Source: Microthrixaceae bacterium
GTDB taxonomy: Bacteria; Actinomycetota; Acidimicrobiia; Acidimicrobiales; Poriferisodalaceae
DNA length: 64,000 nucleotides
Direction of reading: 5' to 3'
Assembly: GCA_011523825.1 (NCBI GenBank)
Contig: WTFX01000009.1
Span: forward strand, 290,420 to 354,419
Numbering within the stretch: position 1 is the first letter of the stretch; the number at the start of each line of letters is the position of its first letter. The notes under the pieces were generated by a model. It saw only the letters and a list, made by a program, of their open reading frames with translations. It was not told where the DNA came from and ran no database searches. This document shows positions 52,426 to 61,284 of this stretch, in pieces. Made by a program: the position numbers and the translations under genes.

Positions 52426-53406
52426 TCAGACGTAGGGCCAGCGGCGCTTTGAGGCTGCCGTGGCGGCAGAGGCTTCATCGGGCCGCGTGGGTTCGGTAAG
52501 TGCCCAGCGTCGGCGCCATGCCGAAGCCGTGGGGCCCTCGAGACCCGGGCTGTCGGCGCTGTGCAGGCGCCGGCGGGCCGCGAACCAGTTGCCAGTGGCG
52601 GTCTCGTCCGCGAGCCCCTCCACTGCGGCTTGTAGCCGCCGAGTGAAGCGGCGGTTGTTCTCGCCCTCGTCGAAGCTCAGCGGGCGGCCGAAATTGATCA
52701 CCGAGCGGGCTCGCCTGGGCCACGCACGGCCCTTGCGCAAGATGTCGAAGGTGCCCCGGATGTGCACGGGCACCACCGGTACGCCCGCCTGCTTGGCCAG
52801 GAAGGCCGCACCGGGCCGGAACTGCTGACCCCAGCCGTCGCGGGAGCGACCTCCCTCCGGATAGATCACCAAGCTCCAGCCGCCGCGTAGCAGCGTCACC
52901 GCCTTGTCGATGGTCCGGCGGTTCAGTGCAGTTCGCTCGATGGGGATGGCGCCGACGAACAGTGCAGAGATCGCCGAGGTCGCCCGGTTCCCGAAGAAAT
53001 AGTCGGCCGCAGCGCCGACCACGAGCCGGTTGCACCACGGCTCGGGAACGGAGGTGGCGATGACCGCGGTATCGACATGGCTCTGGTGGTTGGCTGCGAA
53101 CACCGCCGGACCGTCGAGTTCGCTGAGCCGGTCCACGCCCTTGATCGTCGGCTGGGCGTAATAGCGCACCAGTGCGCGGACAATCGTGTCCCGCGCAACC
53201 CGGCGGGCAACCCGAGCCGGGAAGCGCCGAGCCCAGTCAGTGTCATAGTTCGCGCCGGCGTTGACCGGCAGAGGCGTCTGACCCTGAGGGGTTGCGGCCG
53301 CTCGCAGCGGGAAGTCGGCGCCTCGCATGATGCGAGTCACCGACGCCCTCGTGCGCTGAGCGCGCTTGGCCCCGAGGTGGGAGATCCCCGGCTTCTCAGA
53401 CGACAT
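52426..53406 (-). CDS. 1-acylglycerol-3-phosphate acyltransferase family protein (PlsC-like)
   Basis: A 326-residue acyltransferase with PlsC blocks: FAANHQSHVDTAVIA (NHxxxxD catalytic block), AIPIERTALNRRTIDKAV, VIYPEGGRSRDGW (EGxRS) and KQAGVPVVPVHIRGTFDIL. It would transfer an acyl chain to a lysophospholipid or similar acceptor at the membrane. ATG 53406 lies inside the end of the upstream LarA-like gene (11-bp overlap), indicating translational coupling; a second start at 53328 is possible. It ends the FAR-LarA-PlsC gene trio. Confidence 0.87.
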   Translation of the reverse strand: MSSEKPGISHLGAKRAQRTRASVTRIMRGADFPLRAAATPQGQTPLPVNAGANYDTDWARRFPARVARRVARDTIVRALVRYYAQPTIKGVDRLSELDGPAVFAANHQSHVDTAVIATSVPEPWCNRLVVGAAADYFFGNRATSAISALFVGAIPIERTALNRRTIDKAVTLLRGGWSLVIYPEGGRSRDGWGQQFRPGAAFLAKQAGVPVVPVHIRGTFDILRKGRAWPRRARSVINFGRPLSFDEGENNRRFTRRLQAAVEGLADETATGNWFAARRRLHSADSPGLEGPTASAWRRRWALTEPTRPDEASAATAASKRRWPYV

Positions 53407-54985
53407 CGGCCATCAGCATGGGCGGATTATGGAAATGAGTGATCGAGGGGTCGCGCCCGACCACGTCGGTTGCCATCTCGAGCGCATCATTCATCGTCGA
53501 AGCCGAGCGGAAGCCCATGCGCTGGGTGGCGGCCTTGTCGCCTCCGACGATGATCACCCCGCCGAGGTGCTCGAGCGCATGCGCGCACCAGTACCACATG
53601 TAGAACGGGTGCACGCCGTGGTAAGCGTACGAGGTCCGGTACAGGTGCCGGTACCACTCGTCTTCGGCATAGCGCTTCTCGTACCGATGCTCGATGACCT
53701 CCGGATCGGTGGTGTCGGCGAGCACCTCTTCGAAGAAGTCGATGTAGCTGGGATGGTGCACCGGGTGGAACTCCCACGGCGTGGGGTGCGTCATGATCAC
53801 CACGCCGCCTTGGCGGACGAGCGGCTTGCCCCGGTACAGGTTGAAGAAGTAGCCGAGTCCCAGGCACGCCACCAGGATCGGGTTCATGATCGAGTTGACG
53901 TTGTACGGGCAGATGTAGGGCAGCCCCATCGTCATCACATCGGTCTGGCCCTCCACCCGCACCAGGTGCTGGCGGTAGACGTTCTCCAGCGTCTGGCGGT
54001 GCACGGCCTCGACCTCGCCGGCCTGCACGGATGTCAGCCCATAGGGCGCCCGGATGCCTTGGAAGATGCGCCGGGCCTGCCGGCGCGACATCAGGTCGAG
54101 CGCCGTCTTGGTGCCCATCAGCATCATGCGGTCTCGCGGCGTCATCTCCCACTCGCGGCGCTTCAGGAAGTCGTACGGCGAAGGGAATTCGTTGTTGTTG
54201 AGCGTCGTCTCGATCTGGAACACCTTCACGCCGGCTTCGGCCAGCAGGCGCCCCTGGCGCCAGTTGCGGGTGTGCAGCTCGGAGTTCTCGGGGTCCATGA
54301 ACGACGTCGAGTGCAGCATCGTGTGCACGTTGTGGTGGTGGCGCAGCGCGGTGTAGGGCGACAGTCCTGTGGCCACGCTCTTGTGGCCGCCGTCCATCGA
54401 CACCAGGTTGATGTTGACGTACACCAGCAGATCCGATTCGGCCGCCCGCTTGGAGATCACCACCTCTTCGCCGGCCTCGGTGGTGCCCAGGTGGGTGAGC
54501 GCGTCGGGATCTTCGGCGTCGAAGTTGTAGAGCTGGCCGTGGGGCGCGAAGGCGTCGTACACGCGGTCGCCGACCGCGTGTCGCAGCTCCGCTTCAGTCA
54601 TGCGGCGATGCAGCGCGAGCGCGGCGATGAGTTCGACGTCGTCGACGCCGGCAGAGGCCGCCATATCGAGTACTTGCTCGATGATCCGGCCGCGGATGTC
54701 GGGGGCGGCCATCGGGGGCAGCGGCAGCGAGAGGTCGTCGAAGGCGATGGTCAGCTTCATGCCCGGCTGCATGTAGGCGGCGAGGGGCTCGCGATCGCCC
54801 AGCGGATTGGCCAAGGCTTCGGCGATGGCGCGTTCGGGATCGCGCACCGGGTCCAGCGGCTCGTTGGGATACACGACCCGGCTGCCGACGGGCAGCTTCT
54901 CCAAGCGGAGTCCCTCGCCGTGGTGGAACAGGATCGGCGGAGTCGTCCGGTCCACCTCGAGGACGAGGCCCTTGCGCGCCGTCAC
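53396..54985 (-). CDS. LarA-like (DUF2088, nickel-pincer racemase family) protein
   Basis: A 529-residue protein with the LarA N-terminal block: AYMQPGMKLTIAFDDLSLPL corresponds to the DxTR loop of lactate racemase, followed by GVDDVELIAALALHRRMTEA with the catalytic-type His, and VVISKRAAESDLLVYVNINL. LarA uses a nickel-pincer cofactor to racemise 2-hydroxyacids. The DxTRP motif is altered to DDLS, and the C-terminal 200 residues (YNVNSIMNPILVACLGLGYF, HPTPWEFHPVHHPSYIDFF) are unlike short LarA. So the substrate probably differs. It overlaps the upstream FAR gene by 4 bp (GTGA) and the downstream acyltransferase gene by 11 bp. Confidence 0.75.
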   Translation of the reverse strand: MTARKGLVLEVDRTTPPILFHHGEGLRLEKLPVGSRVVYPNEPLDPVRDPERAIAEALANPLGDREPLAAYMQPGMKLTIAFDDLSLPLPPMAAPDIRGRIIEQVLDMAASAGVDDVELIAALALHRRMTEAELRHAVGDRVYDAFAPHGQLYNFDAEDPDALTHLGTTEAGEEVVISKRAAESDLLVYVNINLVSMDGGHKSVATGLSPYTALRHHHNVHTMLHSTSFMDPENSELHTRNWRQGRLLAEAGVKVFQIETTLNNNEFPSPYDFLKRREWEMTPRDRMMLMGTKTALDLMSRRQARRIFQGIRAPYGLTSVQAGEVEAVHRQTLENVYRQHLVRVEGQTDVMTMGLPYICPYNVNSIMNPILVACLGLGYFFNLYRGKPLVRQGGVVIMTHPTPWEFHPVHHPSYIDFFEEVLADTTDPEVIEHRYEKRYAEDEWYRHLYRTSYAYHGVHPFYMWYWCAHALEHLGGVIIVGGDKAATQRMGFRSASTMNDALEMATDVVGRDPSITHFHNPPMLMADVV

Positions 54986-57360
54986 CGTCGAGACCCTTCA
55001 GCCCGGACCCGGCGGGACCGATGCGTGCGGTCGAGGCGGTCGGTGTTGGCGCGCACCCGGAACGGCGGTGCGATGGGCAGCAGGGGCCGGGGGCCGCCGG
55101 GGGAGCGTTCCCAGTTCTCGCAGAGCCATCCCCGCTTGTCGGCGATGGTCACGAGCCGGGTCTCGGGATTGACCGCTACCGGGTAGCCCACGGCCTCCAG
55201 CATGGGCATGTCCGAGGCGGCGTCGGCGTAGGCCACGCCCTGTGCCAAGTCGAGTCCTTCCTCCGCTGCCCAGTCCACCATCATCTGGGCCCGCACTTCG
55301 CCGGTGGGCGGCACATCGATCATCTCGCCGGTATAGCGCCCCTCGCGGCTGTCAATGCGCGCTGCGATGATGTGGTCGAACAGCGGGGCCAGCGGCTGCA
55401 CCGCCAATTCCAAGGCACCGGTGATCAGCACCGTGCGATGTCCGGCGGCACGGTGCTCCCGCACCCGTCGCAGCCCTGCCGGGAACGCCTTGGTCAGGAA
55501 CAGATGGCTGAGCATCTCTGCTGCATCGGCGTCGAGCTGGCCCACCGGCGCGCCCTTGTATCGCCGGTAGAAGTAGCGCAGGAAGTCGGTGCGGTCACGG
55601 CGGTCGCGTCGCCACAGGCCGGGCGTCTCTGCGAGGGTGCGCAGGGCGAAGCGCACTCGCTGGGGCGTGTCGAGATGCCGGGTTGCGAGCCACGCGTAGG
55701 TCTCCACCACGTTGCTGGCGATCAGGGTGTTCTCGAGATCGAATGCGGCGAAATGGCGTGCCGGGTCCAGCACTGCGGTGCGCAAGCGCTCGTTGCGGCT
55801 CGGCCCCGTGCGGGGTTGGGGCGTGGTCTTGACACGTGCCTGGGCGATGACGGTCGGCAGGTGCACCTCGGCGATGTAGGCGGCCCAGTCGATGACCCGA
55901 GGATCGAAGCCGAACCTCTCGCGGTCGGCATCAGGCAGCGATTCCCACAGCTCGATAGTGCGATCGATCTCGTACAGCGCTTCGCATTTGCCGTAGGCGC
56001 CGTACAGCAGGACGTAGTCGCGGATCTGCTCAAGTCCGGCTCGCCGCTGCGCGAGCCGGATGGTGAAGTCGTTGCGGCCGCGCATCGGCAGCCGGTGCAC
56101 CACCTTCTCTGCCGTGTTGAACAGCGACATCGCCCGATCGAGCTGCTCTTCCAAACCGCTCGCTCCGGCGTAGTGCCACTGGGTGCTGGCGGTGGGGTGA
56201 CCCTTGGCGTCATAGACGGGGTGGTCTTGGAACCACTGCATGGTCGTCTCGGTCAATACCTTGAAGCGCAGCGGGTTCACCGCGCCCGAGGCCACTTGGA
56301 AGATCTCCGGGTCGGGCACCGGGCCCCGCGCCGCCACGGCAATGATCGCCGCGGCAACCATGTCGACCGGGATGACGTCGATGATGCCTTCGGGGTAGCC
56401 CGGGAACGTGTCGAGTTCGCCCTTCGCGAACGACACGAACAGCGGCTCGGCCATGCGGAATCCACGGATCCAGCCCGGCGACGGCTCGGCGAAGGCCGAT
56501 TCGATGATGGACGGGCGAACGATGGAGATGGGCACCTCGCCCTGCAGCTCCACCAGCGCTTGCTCGCCCAGCGCTTTCGAATACGTGTAGACGTCGGGCC
56601 ATCCCAACGAGGTAGCGCGGCTGCGGCCGGCGGTGACCATCTCGGCGTCCACCCATTCCCGCCTCAGCTGCTCGGTCTTGGCGGCCAGCAGCGGCAGCCC
56701 GGCGGGGCCGAGTTCCTCGCGCGCATCGCGATGGAAGCGGCGCAGGCGTTCAGGGGAGCGGCTGGCGGCATCGAGATCGGCGCGGCTGCGGCGGGCGGCG
56801 GACACTTCGGCCCGCCAGTCGACATCCATCGAGAAGGGTGTGTCGGCCAGGAACACCTCGGCCGCTGAACCCCGCCGATTACCGGCGACGTAGCACGTCG
56901 ACACCGCAATGAAGTGGGGCGTGGTGCCTTGGGACTGACAGGCCTCGAGCAATCGATTGGGGCCCAGGAGATTGGTCTCGATCGATGCGTCGAGAGGGCT
57001 GTCGAAGCTGACGGTGGCGGCTGAGTGGATGATGACGTCGCAGCTGCAGAGCAGCTCGAGGTCGTCCGGGGACAGGTCGAGGCCGTCGACGCTCACGTCG
57101 CCGGACACCGCCGTGATGCGCCGGCTGCAGATCTCGTCGAAGTCGCTGCCCCACGCAGTGCGAAGGCGTTCGAAGGCGTCGTTGCGCAGAATCTCGCGCT
57201 GCACACGCCGGTTCACGTCGGTGCGGCGGCCAGGCCGCACCAACAGCACCAGCTCGCAGTCGGGCACCGAGCGCAGCAGCCGCTCGACGAGCGCTGTGCC
57301 CAAAAAACCGGTTGCACCGGTGATGGCGATGCGCTTGGCGGCCAACGCGTCGGCGATCAC
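54982..57360 (-). CDS. Fatty acyl-CoA reductase-type SDR fused to an HAD-IB phosphatase-like domain
   Basis: A 792-residue two-domain protein. Residues 1-480 form an extended NAD-binding domain of the male-sterility/acyl-CoA reductase type: ITGATGFLGTALVERLL (residues 12-28), HSAATVSFDSPL, STCYVAGNRRG, VYTYSKALGEQAL (YxxxK near residue 260), ISIVRPSIIESAF. Residues 535-740 form an HAD-IB domain: AAFDLENTLIAS (Asp541; the second Asp of DxDxT is Glu543), LITGALELAVQPL and ADAASDMPMLEAVG. Such fusions may make fatty alcohols or handle phosphorylated lipids; combined with the LarA-like and PlsC genes a lipid pathway is likely. GTG 57360 is the start. Confidence 0.82.
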   Translation of the reverse strand: MIADALAAKRIAITGATGFLGTALVERLLRSVPDCELVLLVRPGRRTDVNRRVQREILRNDAFERLRTAWGSDFDEICSRRITAVSGDVSVDGLDLSPDDLELLCSCDVIIHSAATVSFDSPLDASIETNLLGPNRLLEACQSQGTTPHFIAVSTCYVAGNRRGSAAEVFLADTPFSMDVDWRAEVSAARRSRADLDAASRSPERLRRFHRDAREELGPAGLPLLAAKTEQLRREWVDAEMVTAGRSRATSLGWPDVYTYSKALGEQALVELQGEVPISIVRPSIIESAFAEPSPGWIRGFRMAEPLFVSFAKGELDTFPGYPEGIIDVIPVDMVAAAIIAVAARGPVPDPEIFQVASGAVNPLRFKVLTETTMQWFQDHPVYDAKGHPTASTQWHYAGASGLEEQLDRAMSLFNTAEKVVHRLPMRGRNDFTIRLAQRRAGLEQIRDYVLLYGAYGKCEALYEIDRTIELWESLPDADRERFGFDPRVIDWAAYIAEVHLPTVIAQARVKTTPQPRTGPSRNERLRTAVLDPARHFAAFDLENTLIASNVVETYAWLATRHLDTPQRVRFALRTLAETPGLWRRDRRDRTDFLRYFYRRYKGAPVGQLDADAAEMLSHLFLTKAFPAGLRRVREHRAAGHRTVLITGALELAVQPLAPLFDHIIAARIDSREGRYTGEMIDVPPTGEVRAQMMVDWAAEEGLDLAQGVAYADAASDMPMLEAVGYPVAVNPETRLVTIADKRGWLCENWERSPGGPRPLLPIAPPFRVRANTDRLDRTHRSRRVRAEGSRR

Positions 57361-57411
57361 GACGTGTTGTTTAGCCCCAACGGGCGCCAGATACGCGCAC
57401 GACCACCCGAT

Positions 57412-58398
57412 TCAGCCTTCGGCAAGCTCGGCGAAGAGTCGGGCGCATGCCCTGACGGCCCGCCAGCCGCATGACAGGGCGTACCGCTCGTAGTCGCTTC
57501 CGGGGGGTCCGAACGTGGCCAGGTCGCGGCATGCCGGTGCGTCGGCAGCGCCGCAGCGCTCCCACAGCTGATCCAGGTAGTCGTCGTGGCCGGGTGGCGC
57601 ATCCTGGGGTGACCGGCCAGCGAGAGCCGGCGGAGCGCCGTCGTCACCCACCAGCAAGACGCAGTCTCGTGTGGTGCGTCCGCCGCAGGTCCAGCCGAAA
57701 CTGGCGTACGCCGATCCGCCTGGCGCAGACAGCACCAGCTGCGAGCAGGCACGGCTGCTGCCGTCGCCGCACGCCGTCCACCAGCCGTCCAATTCGGGAA
57801 TGTTCCCTGGCGCCGGAGACTCAGGATCGAACTCGATGCCCAGCAGGCCAGCGTCGGCGCCTGGCTCGCCGAGCAGCACGCTGCAGTGCAGGTTCTCACG
57901 CCCCCCGCAGCTGAACGCGAAGGCTTCATAGTCGCTCCCCGCGGGCGATTCGTACAGCAGGGCATTGCAGGCGTTGGCCGAGCCCTGCCCGCATACCACC
58001 CAGAGTTCGTCGAGCGCTGGATCGTCGCCAGGCGGACTGTCGTCTGGATCGAAGAGCGCAGGCGCACGCACGAGCGCTGCAGGCAAGGCCGCGTCGCGCT
58101 GCTGCACAGCGGAGCGCAGCCCGGTGTCCGGCGGTGTCGTGGATCGTGGAGTGCCGGTGTCGAGCGAGCAGATATCGCGGGCGATGTCGGCGAGCGGCTC
58201 ATCGGCAGGGTCGAGCGGCAGCGACAGCTCCCCTGCATCGGACAGGCCGAGGGCGGCGGCCACACGCTCGCGCTCGCATGCCGTGAGGCTGTCGTCGTCG
58301 CCTGACTCGCTGCCGCTCGATGCCGGCCCTGCGCCGCTGCAAGCCGCCGACAATGCGACTGCTGCGGCACATCCAGCGAGCGCCCGGCGAAGCGTCAC
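57412..58398 (-). CDS. Lipoprotein with three internal Cys-containing repeats
   Basis: A 328-residue putative lipoprotein: signal TLRRALAGCAAAVALSAAC with lipobox LSAAC, then a Ser/Gly/Asp linker. Three related units of roughly 65-70 residues follow. Each has an LDxLWxxCG start, an xxAC, a GSxYxxFxxSCGGR core and a final Cys: LDELWVVCGQGSANACNALL with YEAFAFSCGGR; LDGWWTACGDGSSRACSQL with YASFGWTCGGR; LDQLWERCGAADAPACRDL with YERYALSCGWR. Four Cys per unit suggest two disulfides. I do not know the family. GTG 58398 starts the signal; the frame is open to 58518, inside the ddl gene. Confidence 0.7.
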   Translation of the reverse strand: MTLRRALAGCAAAVALSAACSGAGPASSGSESGDDDSLTACERERVAAALGLSDAGELSLPLDPADEPLADIARDICSLDTGTPRSTTPPDTGLRSAVQQRDAALPAALVRAPALFDPDDSPPGDDPALDELWVVCGQGSANACNALLYESPAGSDYEAFAFSCGGRENLHCSVLLGEPGADAGLLGIEFDPESPAPGNIPELDGWWTACGDGSSRACSQLVLSAPGGSAYASFGWTCGGRTTRDCVLLVGDDGAPPALAGRSPQDAPPGHDDYLDQLWERCGAADAPACRDLATFGPPGSDYERYALSCGWRAVRACARLFAELAEG

Positions 58399-58410
58399 GC
58401 CAGCTTCGCG
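58385..58410. repeat. 26-bp near-perfect direct repeat, copy A (start of lipoprotein gene)
   Basis: Matches 58453-58478 at 25 of 26 positions, 68 bp apart in the same orientation. Copy A covers the GTG start of the lipoprotein; copy B covers the last codons of the Ddl-like gene. A local duplication appears to have supplied the new start region. Confidence 0.8.
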
Positions 58411-58452
58411 ACTGTGCTTTCTGGCCGCTGCGCTGGCGGTGCGGCAGATCAT

Positions 58453-58478
58453 CGGCGAAGTGTCACGCCAGCTTCGCG
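58453..58478. repeat. 26-bp near-perfect direct repeat, copy B (end of Ddl-like gene)
   Basis: Covers the KLA-stop end of the Ddl-like gene and 10 bp beyond it. See copy A at 58385-58410. Confidence 0.8.
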
Positions 58479-59587
58479 GCGATGGACCCCACGGAGCGCA
58501 GGGCCGTGCCGTCGGCACCTTGCGTCATGAAGCGGCGTGTGGGCCCGTCCAGCGCCTCGGCGATGAGATCGTCGAGCAGCTCGACGAGGCTGTCGCCCTC
58601 GTGAGACCAGAAGTACCAGCTCAGCGAGCCGGGGATCGGGTTGATCTCGTTCACCCACAATCCGGCTGGGTCATCGCCGCCGTCCCACAGGAAGTCGATG
58701 CGCATGACCGATCGAGCCATGACGAGATGGCTTACCTCGGTCGCCGCAGCACGCAGCGCTGTCTCGATCGGTTCTGGAAGCGCGGCCGGCAGCTCGCGTG
58801 GCGCCGTCGCCATGCCGCCCCCGCCGGTGAGGTATTTCTCGGCGTAGGTGTAGATCGTGCTGTCGCTGCGCAGCGGCCGTTCCACGGCGCTCAGCCGCAG
58901 CGCGGGCCAGGTCCGCACCGAGATGTTCAGATCGATGATGTCGTTGAGGTAGCGCTGCACGACGGCGCCGTCCCGCAACAGCGGCGACGACCGTGCCAGC
59001 GCGCGGGCTGTGGCGAGGTCGTCGACGATCTCGATGCCGATCGACGATCCCCCGAAGCGTGGCTTCACAATGAGCGGCCCGCCAGCCAGCTCCGCGGCTG
59101 CCTCGTCGCCGGGCAACTCGTCGGTGAGCAGCCAGAGGGGCAGCGTGGGCAGGCCGGCGGCTTCGGTGGCTCCGCTGAATGCCAGCTTGTCCATGCAGAT
59201 GGCGGCGCTGCGTTGCCCGGGACCGGTGTAGGCCAGTCCCGTGAGGTCCAGCAGGGCCGGCAAGCCGCCGTCCTCGCCGGGGCCGCCGTGACAGCAGTTG
59301 ACCACGACGTCAACCGGTACTGGCCGGCGACGCCGGTCAGCCCGCACGAACCCCCCGCTGGGGTGGGCTGCCAGCTCGACTCCGGATGCCGAGCGCGGCA
59401 GGCCATCGGCGAAGGCCGACGCCTCGATATCGGCCGGCACCTCGTGCCACGTACCGACCGGTGACCAGTACAGCGCCACGGGGTTGCGTCCGGCATCGGC
59501 CAGCGCGTGCACCGCCTGCAAACCCGTCAGGATCGAGATGTCGTGTTCAGGCGACGGTCCGCCGAAGCAGACGCCAGGACGGGTCAT
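58463..59587 (-). CDS. D-alanine-D-alanine ligase family protein (ATP-grasp)
   Basis: A 374-residue ATP-grasp ligase of the Ddl type: VCFGGPSPEHDIS (start of the substrate domain), NCCHGGPGEDGGLPALLDL (the LHGxxGEDG motif with Leu changed to Cys), DKLAFSGATEAAGLP, IVKPRFGGSSIGIEI (ATP loop) and LWVNEINPIPGSLS (metal-binding Glu and Asn, PG). It joins two D-amino acids with ATP. The changed HG region may alter substrate choice. It lies downstream of a Mur-ligase gene, its natural partner. ATG 59587 is preferred; an in-frame start at 59614 is possible. Confidence 0.85.
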   Translation of the reverse strand: MTRPGVCFGGPSPEHDISILTGLQAVHALADAGRNPVALYWSPVGTWHEVPADIEASAFADGLPRSASGVELAAHPSGGFVRADRRRRPVPVDVVVNCCHGGPGEDGGLPALLDLTGLAYTGPGQRSAAICMDKLAFSGATEAAGLPTLPLWLLTDELPGDEAAAELAGGPLIVKPRFGGSSIGIEIVDDLATARALARSSPLLRDGAVVQRYLNDIIDLNISVRTWPALRLSAVERPLRSDSTIYTYAEKYLTGGGGMATAPRELPAALPEPIETALRAAATEVSHLVMARSVMRIDFLWDGGDDPAGLWVNEINPIPGSLSWYFWSHEGDSLVELLDDLIAEALDGPTRRFMTQGADGTALRSVGSIAAKLA

Positions 59588-59652
59588 GGCCACACCAGCG
59601 AGGTTCTTCGGCACTCCGCCATGTGCGTCATGTTCTCATGGATGGGAGTCGA

Positions 59653-61284
59653 TCAGGGGTAGTGGTCGGGGAGATCGTTCTCGTAGAGGACGGCGTCGCC
59701 GGGACCGAGATGCGCGCGCACCCACTTCACTGCTTCCTCTCGGTCTGCCATGCAGCGAACCGTGGCGCGATCGTCGGTGCGGTCGTGGATCAAGCTGCGT
59801 GCGCCGCGACCGCGCGTCGCTCGGCGCGCGGTGCTTCGGTCCCAGCCGGCAGCACCGCCCACCAGCGCAGTCCGGTTGGTCCGGCCCACGATGAGCACGT
59901 CGTCGGCAATCTCCGCGGCATGTTCGCCGAGCTGACGGTTCTCGTGTGCCTGGCTGCGGCCGAGTTCGACCATGCCAGGCGTGACCACGACGCGCCGGCT
60001 GGCATCCGTATTCGCCAGCATGGACAGCGCAGCGCGGGCCCCAGCCGGATTGGAGTTGTAGGTGTCGTCGATGACCATGACCCCCCCGGGACTGCGCCCG
60101 GCGGTACGGCGGTGGTCGGGTGTCGGCAAGTCGCCCAAGCGGCTGGCGATGTCTGCGTCGGAGACTCCCAGGACCGATGCTGCAGCCACGGCGCAAGCGA
60201 CATTGGCCGGCGCTGCGCCGCCGAGCGGTCCGACGGCGATCTCCCTGCCGAACAAGGTGATGCGACGCGTGACGGCGGCCTCGTTCACGAATGCGCTGGC
60301 TGGCGCATGGTCAGGCGCATTGATGGGCAGCACGGTCACATCCGCGCTCGGGTCCTGCGTGGAGCATCGAATGACTCGCAGGCCCGAGGCAGCCAACCGA
60401 TTGGCCTCTGCGCTCAATCCGTAGGCGTCGATGTTGAGAATCGCGGTGCGACTCGTTGCGAAGATCTCTGCCTTGGCCGCCACGATGCGGTCGAGGCTGC
60501 CGAAGCGCTCGAGGTGGACCGGGCCGATTGAAGCCAGTATCGACACTGACGGGCGCACCCAGCGGGTCATGGCGGCAATCTCGCCTGCGCCGAAGGTGCC
60601 CATCTCAGCGATGAACACTTCGGTGCCGGGAACCAGGTGCTCATTGACGCTGCGACATATCCCTGCGGTGTTGTTGAAGCTGGCGGGCGTTGCCACCGCC
60701 GCCCGGGATCCCTCGACTAGCTGGCGCAGGTAGCCCTTGATGGTGGTCTTGCCATACGAACCCGTCACCGCGACTCGCACCGGATCAACCTCATCCAGCC
60801 GCTGTTGTGCGCGGTGTACCCAGCGGCGAGACAGCACGGCTTCCAGAGGAGCCAGGATCGCCAGCGAGACGTCCACCCACAGCGGCATGCCGAAGAGCAG
60901 CACCGCCACCACCGGCTCAGCCAGACCGGCCAGCAGGCCCGCACCCACCAGCACCGCCCACAGCAGCGCCAGCGTGGTTGCCACGGTGGCGAGACGGCGG
61001 GTCCATGCCATCGGGCTGGACCGTCCCCGAATCTCGAGGCCCTGCGGACCGACCGCGACGGCGGCCGCAGTGATCGCCGGCGCCCACCAGAACGTGCCGC
61101 TCAGCACCACTCCGGCGGCTGCCGCGAGTGCCAGCAGGCGATTGTTCCTGTCGAGCAGCCACCAGCGCCGGGCGAATTTCGACGTTCGGCCGACGCCGTA
61201 GTGCTCACGCTGGGCGACCCGCAGCCAGCGGGCGGCCGAGATCATGCCGGCCACGACCGATGTCCACAGCACGATCTGGTTCAT
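59653..61284 (-). CDS. Membrane-anchored Mur ligase family protein (MurF-like)
   Basis: A 543-residue protein. Residues 1-165 contain about four membrane segments (IVLWTSVVAGMISAARWL, LLALAAAAGVVLSG, then ALLWAVLVGAGLLAGLAEPV). The rest is a Mur ligase: P-loop VTGSYGKTTIKGYL (near residue 175), FNNTAGICRSVNEHL, EMGTFGAGEIAAM, HLERFGSLDRIVAAKAEI and DDTYNSNPAGARAAL. MurF joins D-Ala-D-Ala to UDP-MurNAc-tripeptide in the cytoplasm and normally lacks membrane helices, so this is an unusual, membrane-bound form. Its ATG overlaps the hydrolase stop (ATGA). It likely works with the adjacent Ddl-like enzyme, perhaps on a lipid-linked acceptor (inference). Confidence 0.8.
   Translation of the reverse strand: MNQIVLWTSVVAGMISAARWLRVAQREHYGVGRTSKFARRWWLLDRNNRLLALAAAAGVVLSGTFWWAPAITAAAVAVGPQGLEIRGRSSPMAWTRRLATVATTLALLWAVLVGAGLLAGLAEPVVAVLLFGMPLWVDVSLAILAPLEAVLSRRWVHRAQQRLDEVDPVRVAVTGSYGKTTIKGYLRQLVEGSRAAVATPASFNNTAGICRSVNEHLVPGTEVFIAEMGTFGAGEIAAMTRWVRPSVSILASIGPVHLERFGSLDRIVAAKAEIFATSRTAILNIDAYGLSAEANRLAASGLRVIRCSTQDPSADVTVLPINAPDHAPASAFVNEAAVTRRITLFGREIAVGPLGGAAPANVACAVAAASVLGVSDADIASRLGDLPTPDHRRTAGRSPGGVMVIDDTYNSNPAGARAALSMLANTDASRRVVVTPGMVELGRSQAHENRQLGEHAAEIADDVLIVGRTNRTALVGGAAGWDRSTARRATRGRGARSLIHDRTDDRATVRCMADREEAVKWVRAHLGPGDAVLYENDLPDHYP

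Noticed and set aside
53366..55186. Plus-strand open frame of about 600 codons opposite the LarA-like gene and the end of the FAR gene.
   Set aside because: Composition is His/Arg/Val-rich as expected of an antisense frame in GC-rich DNA; the minus-strand genes have clear family motifs and coupled overlaps.
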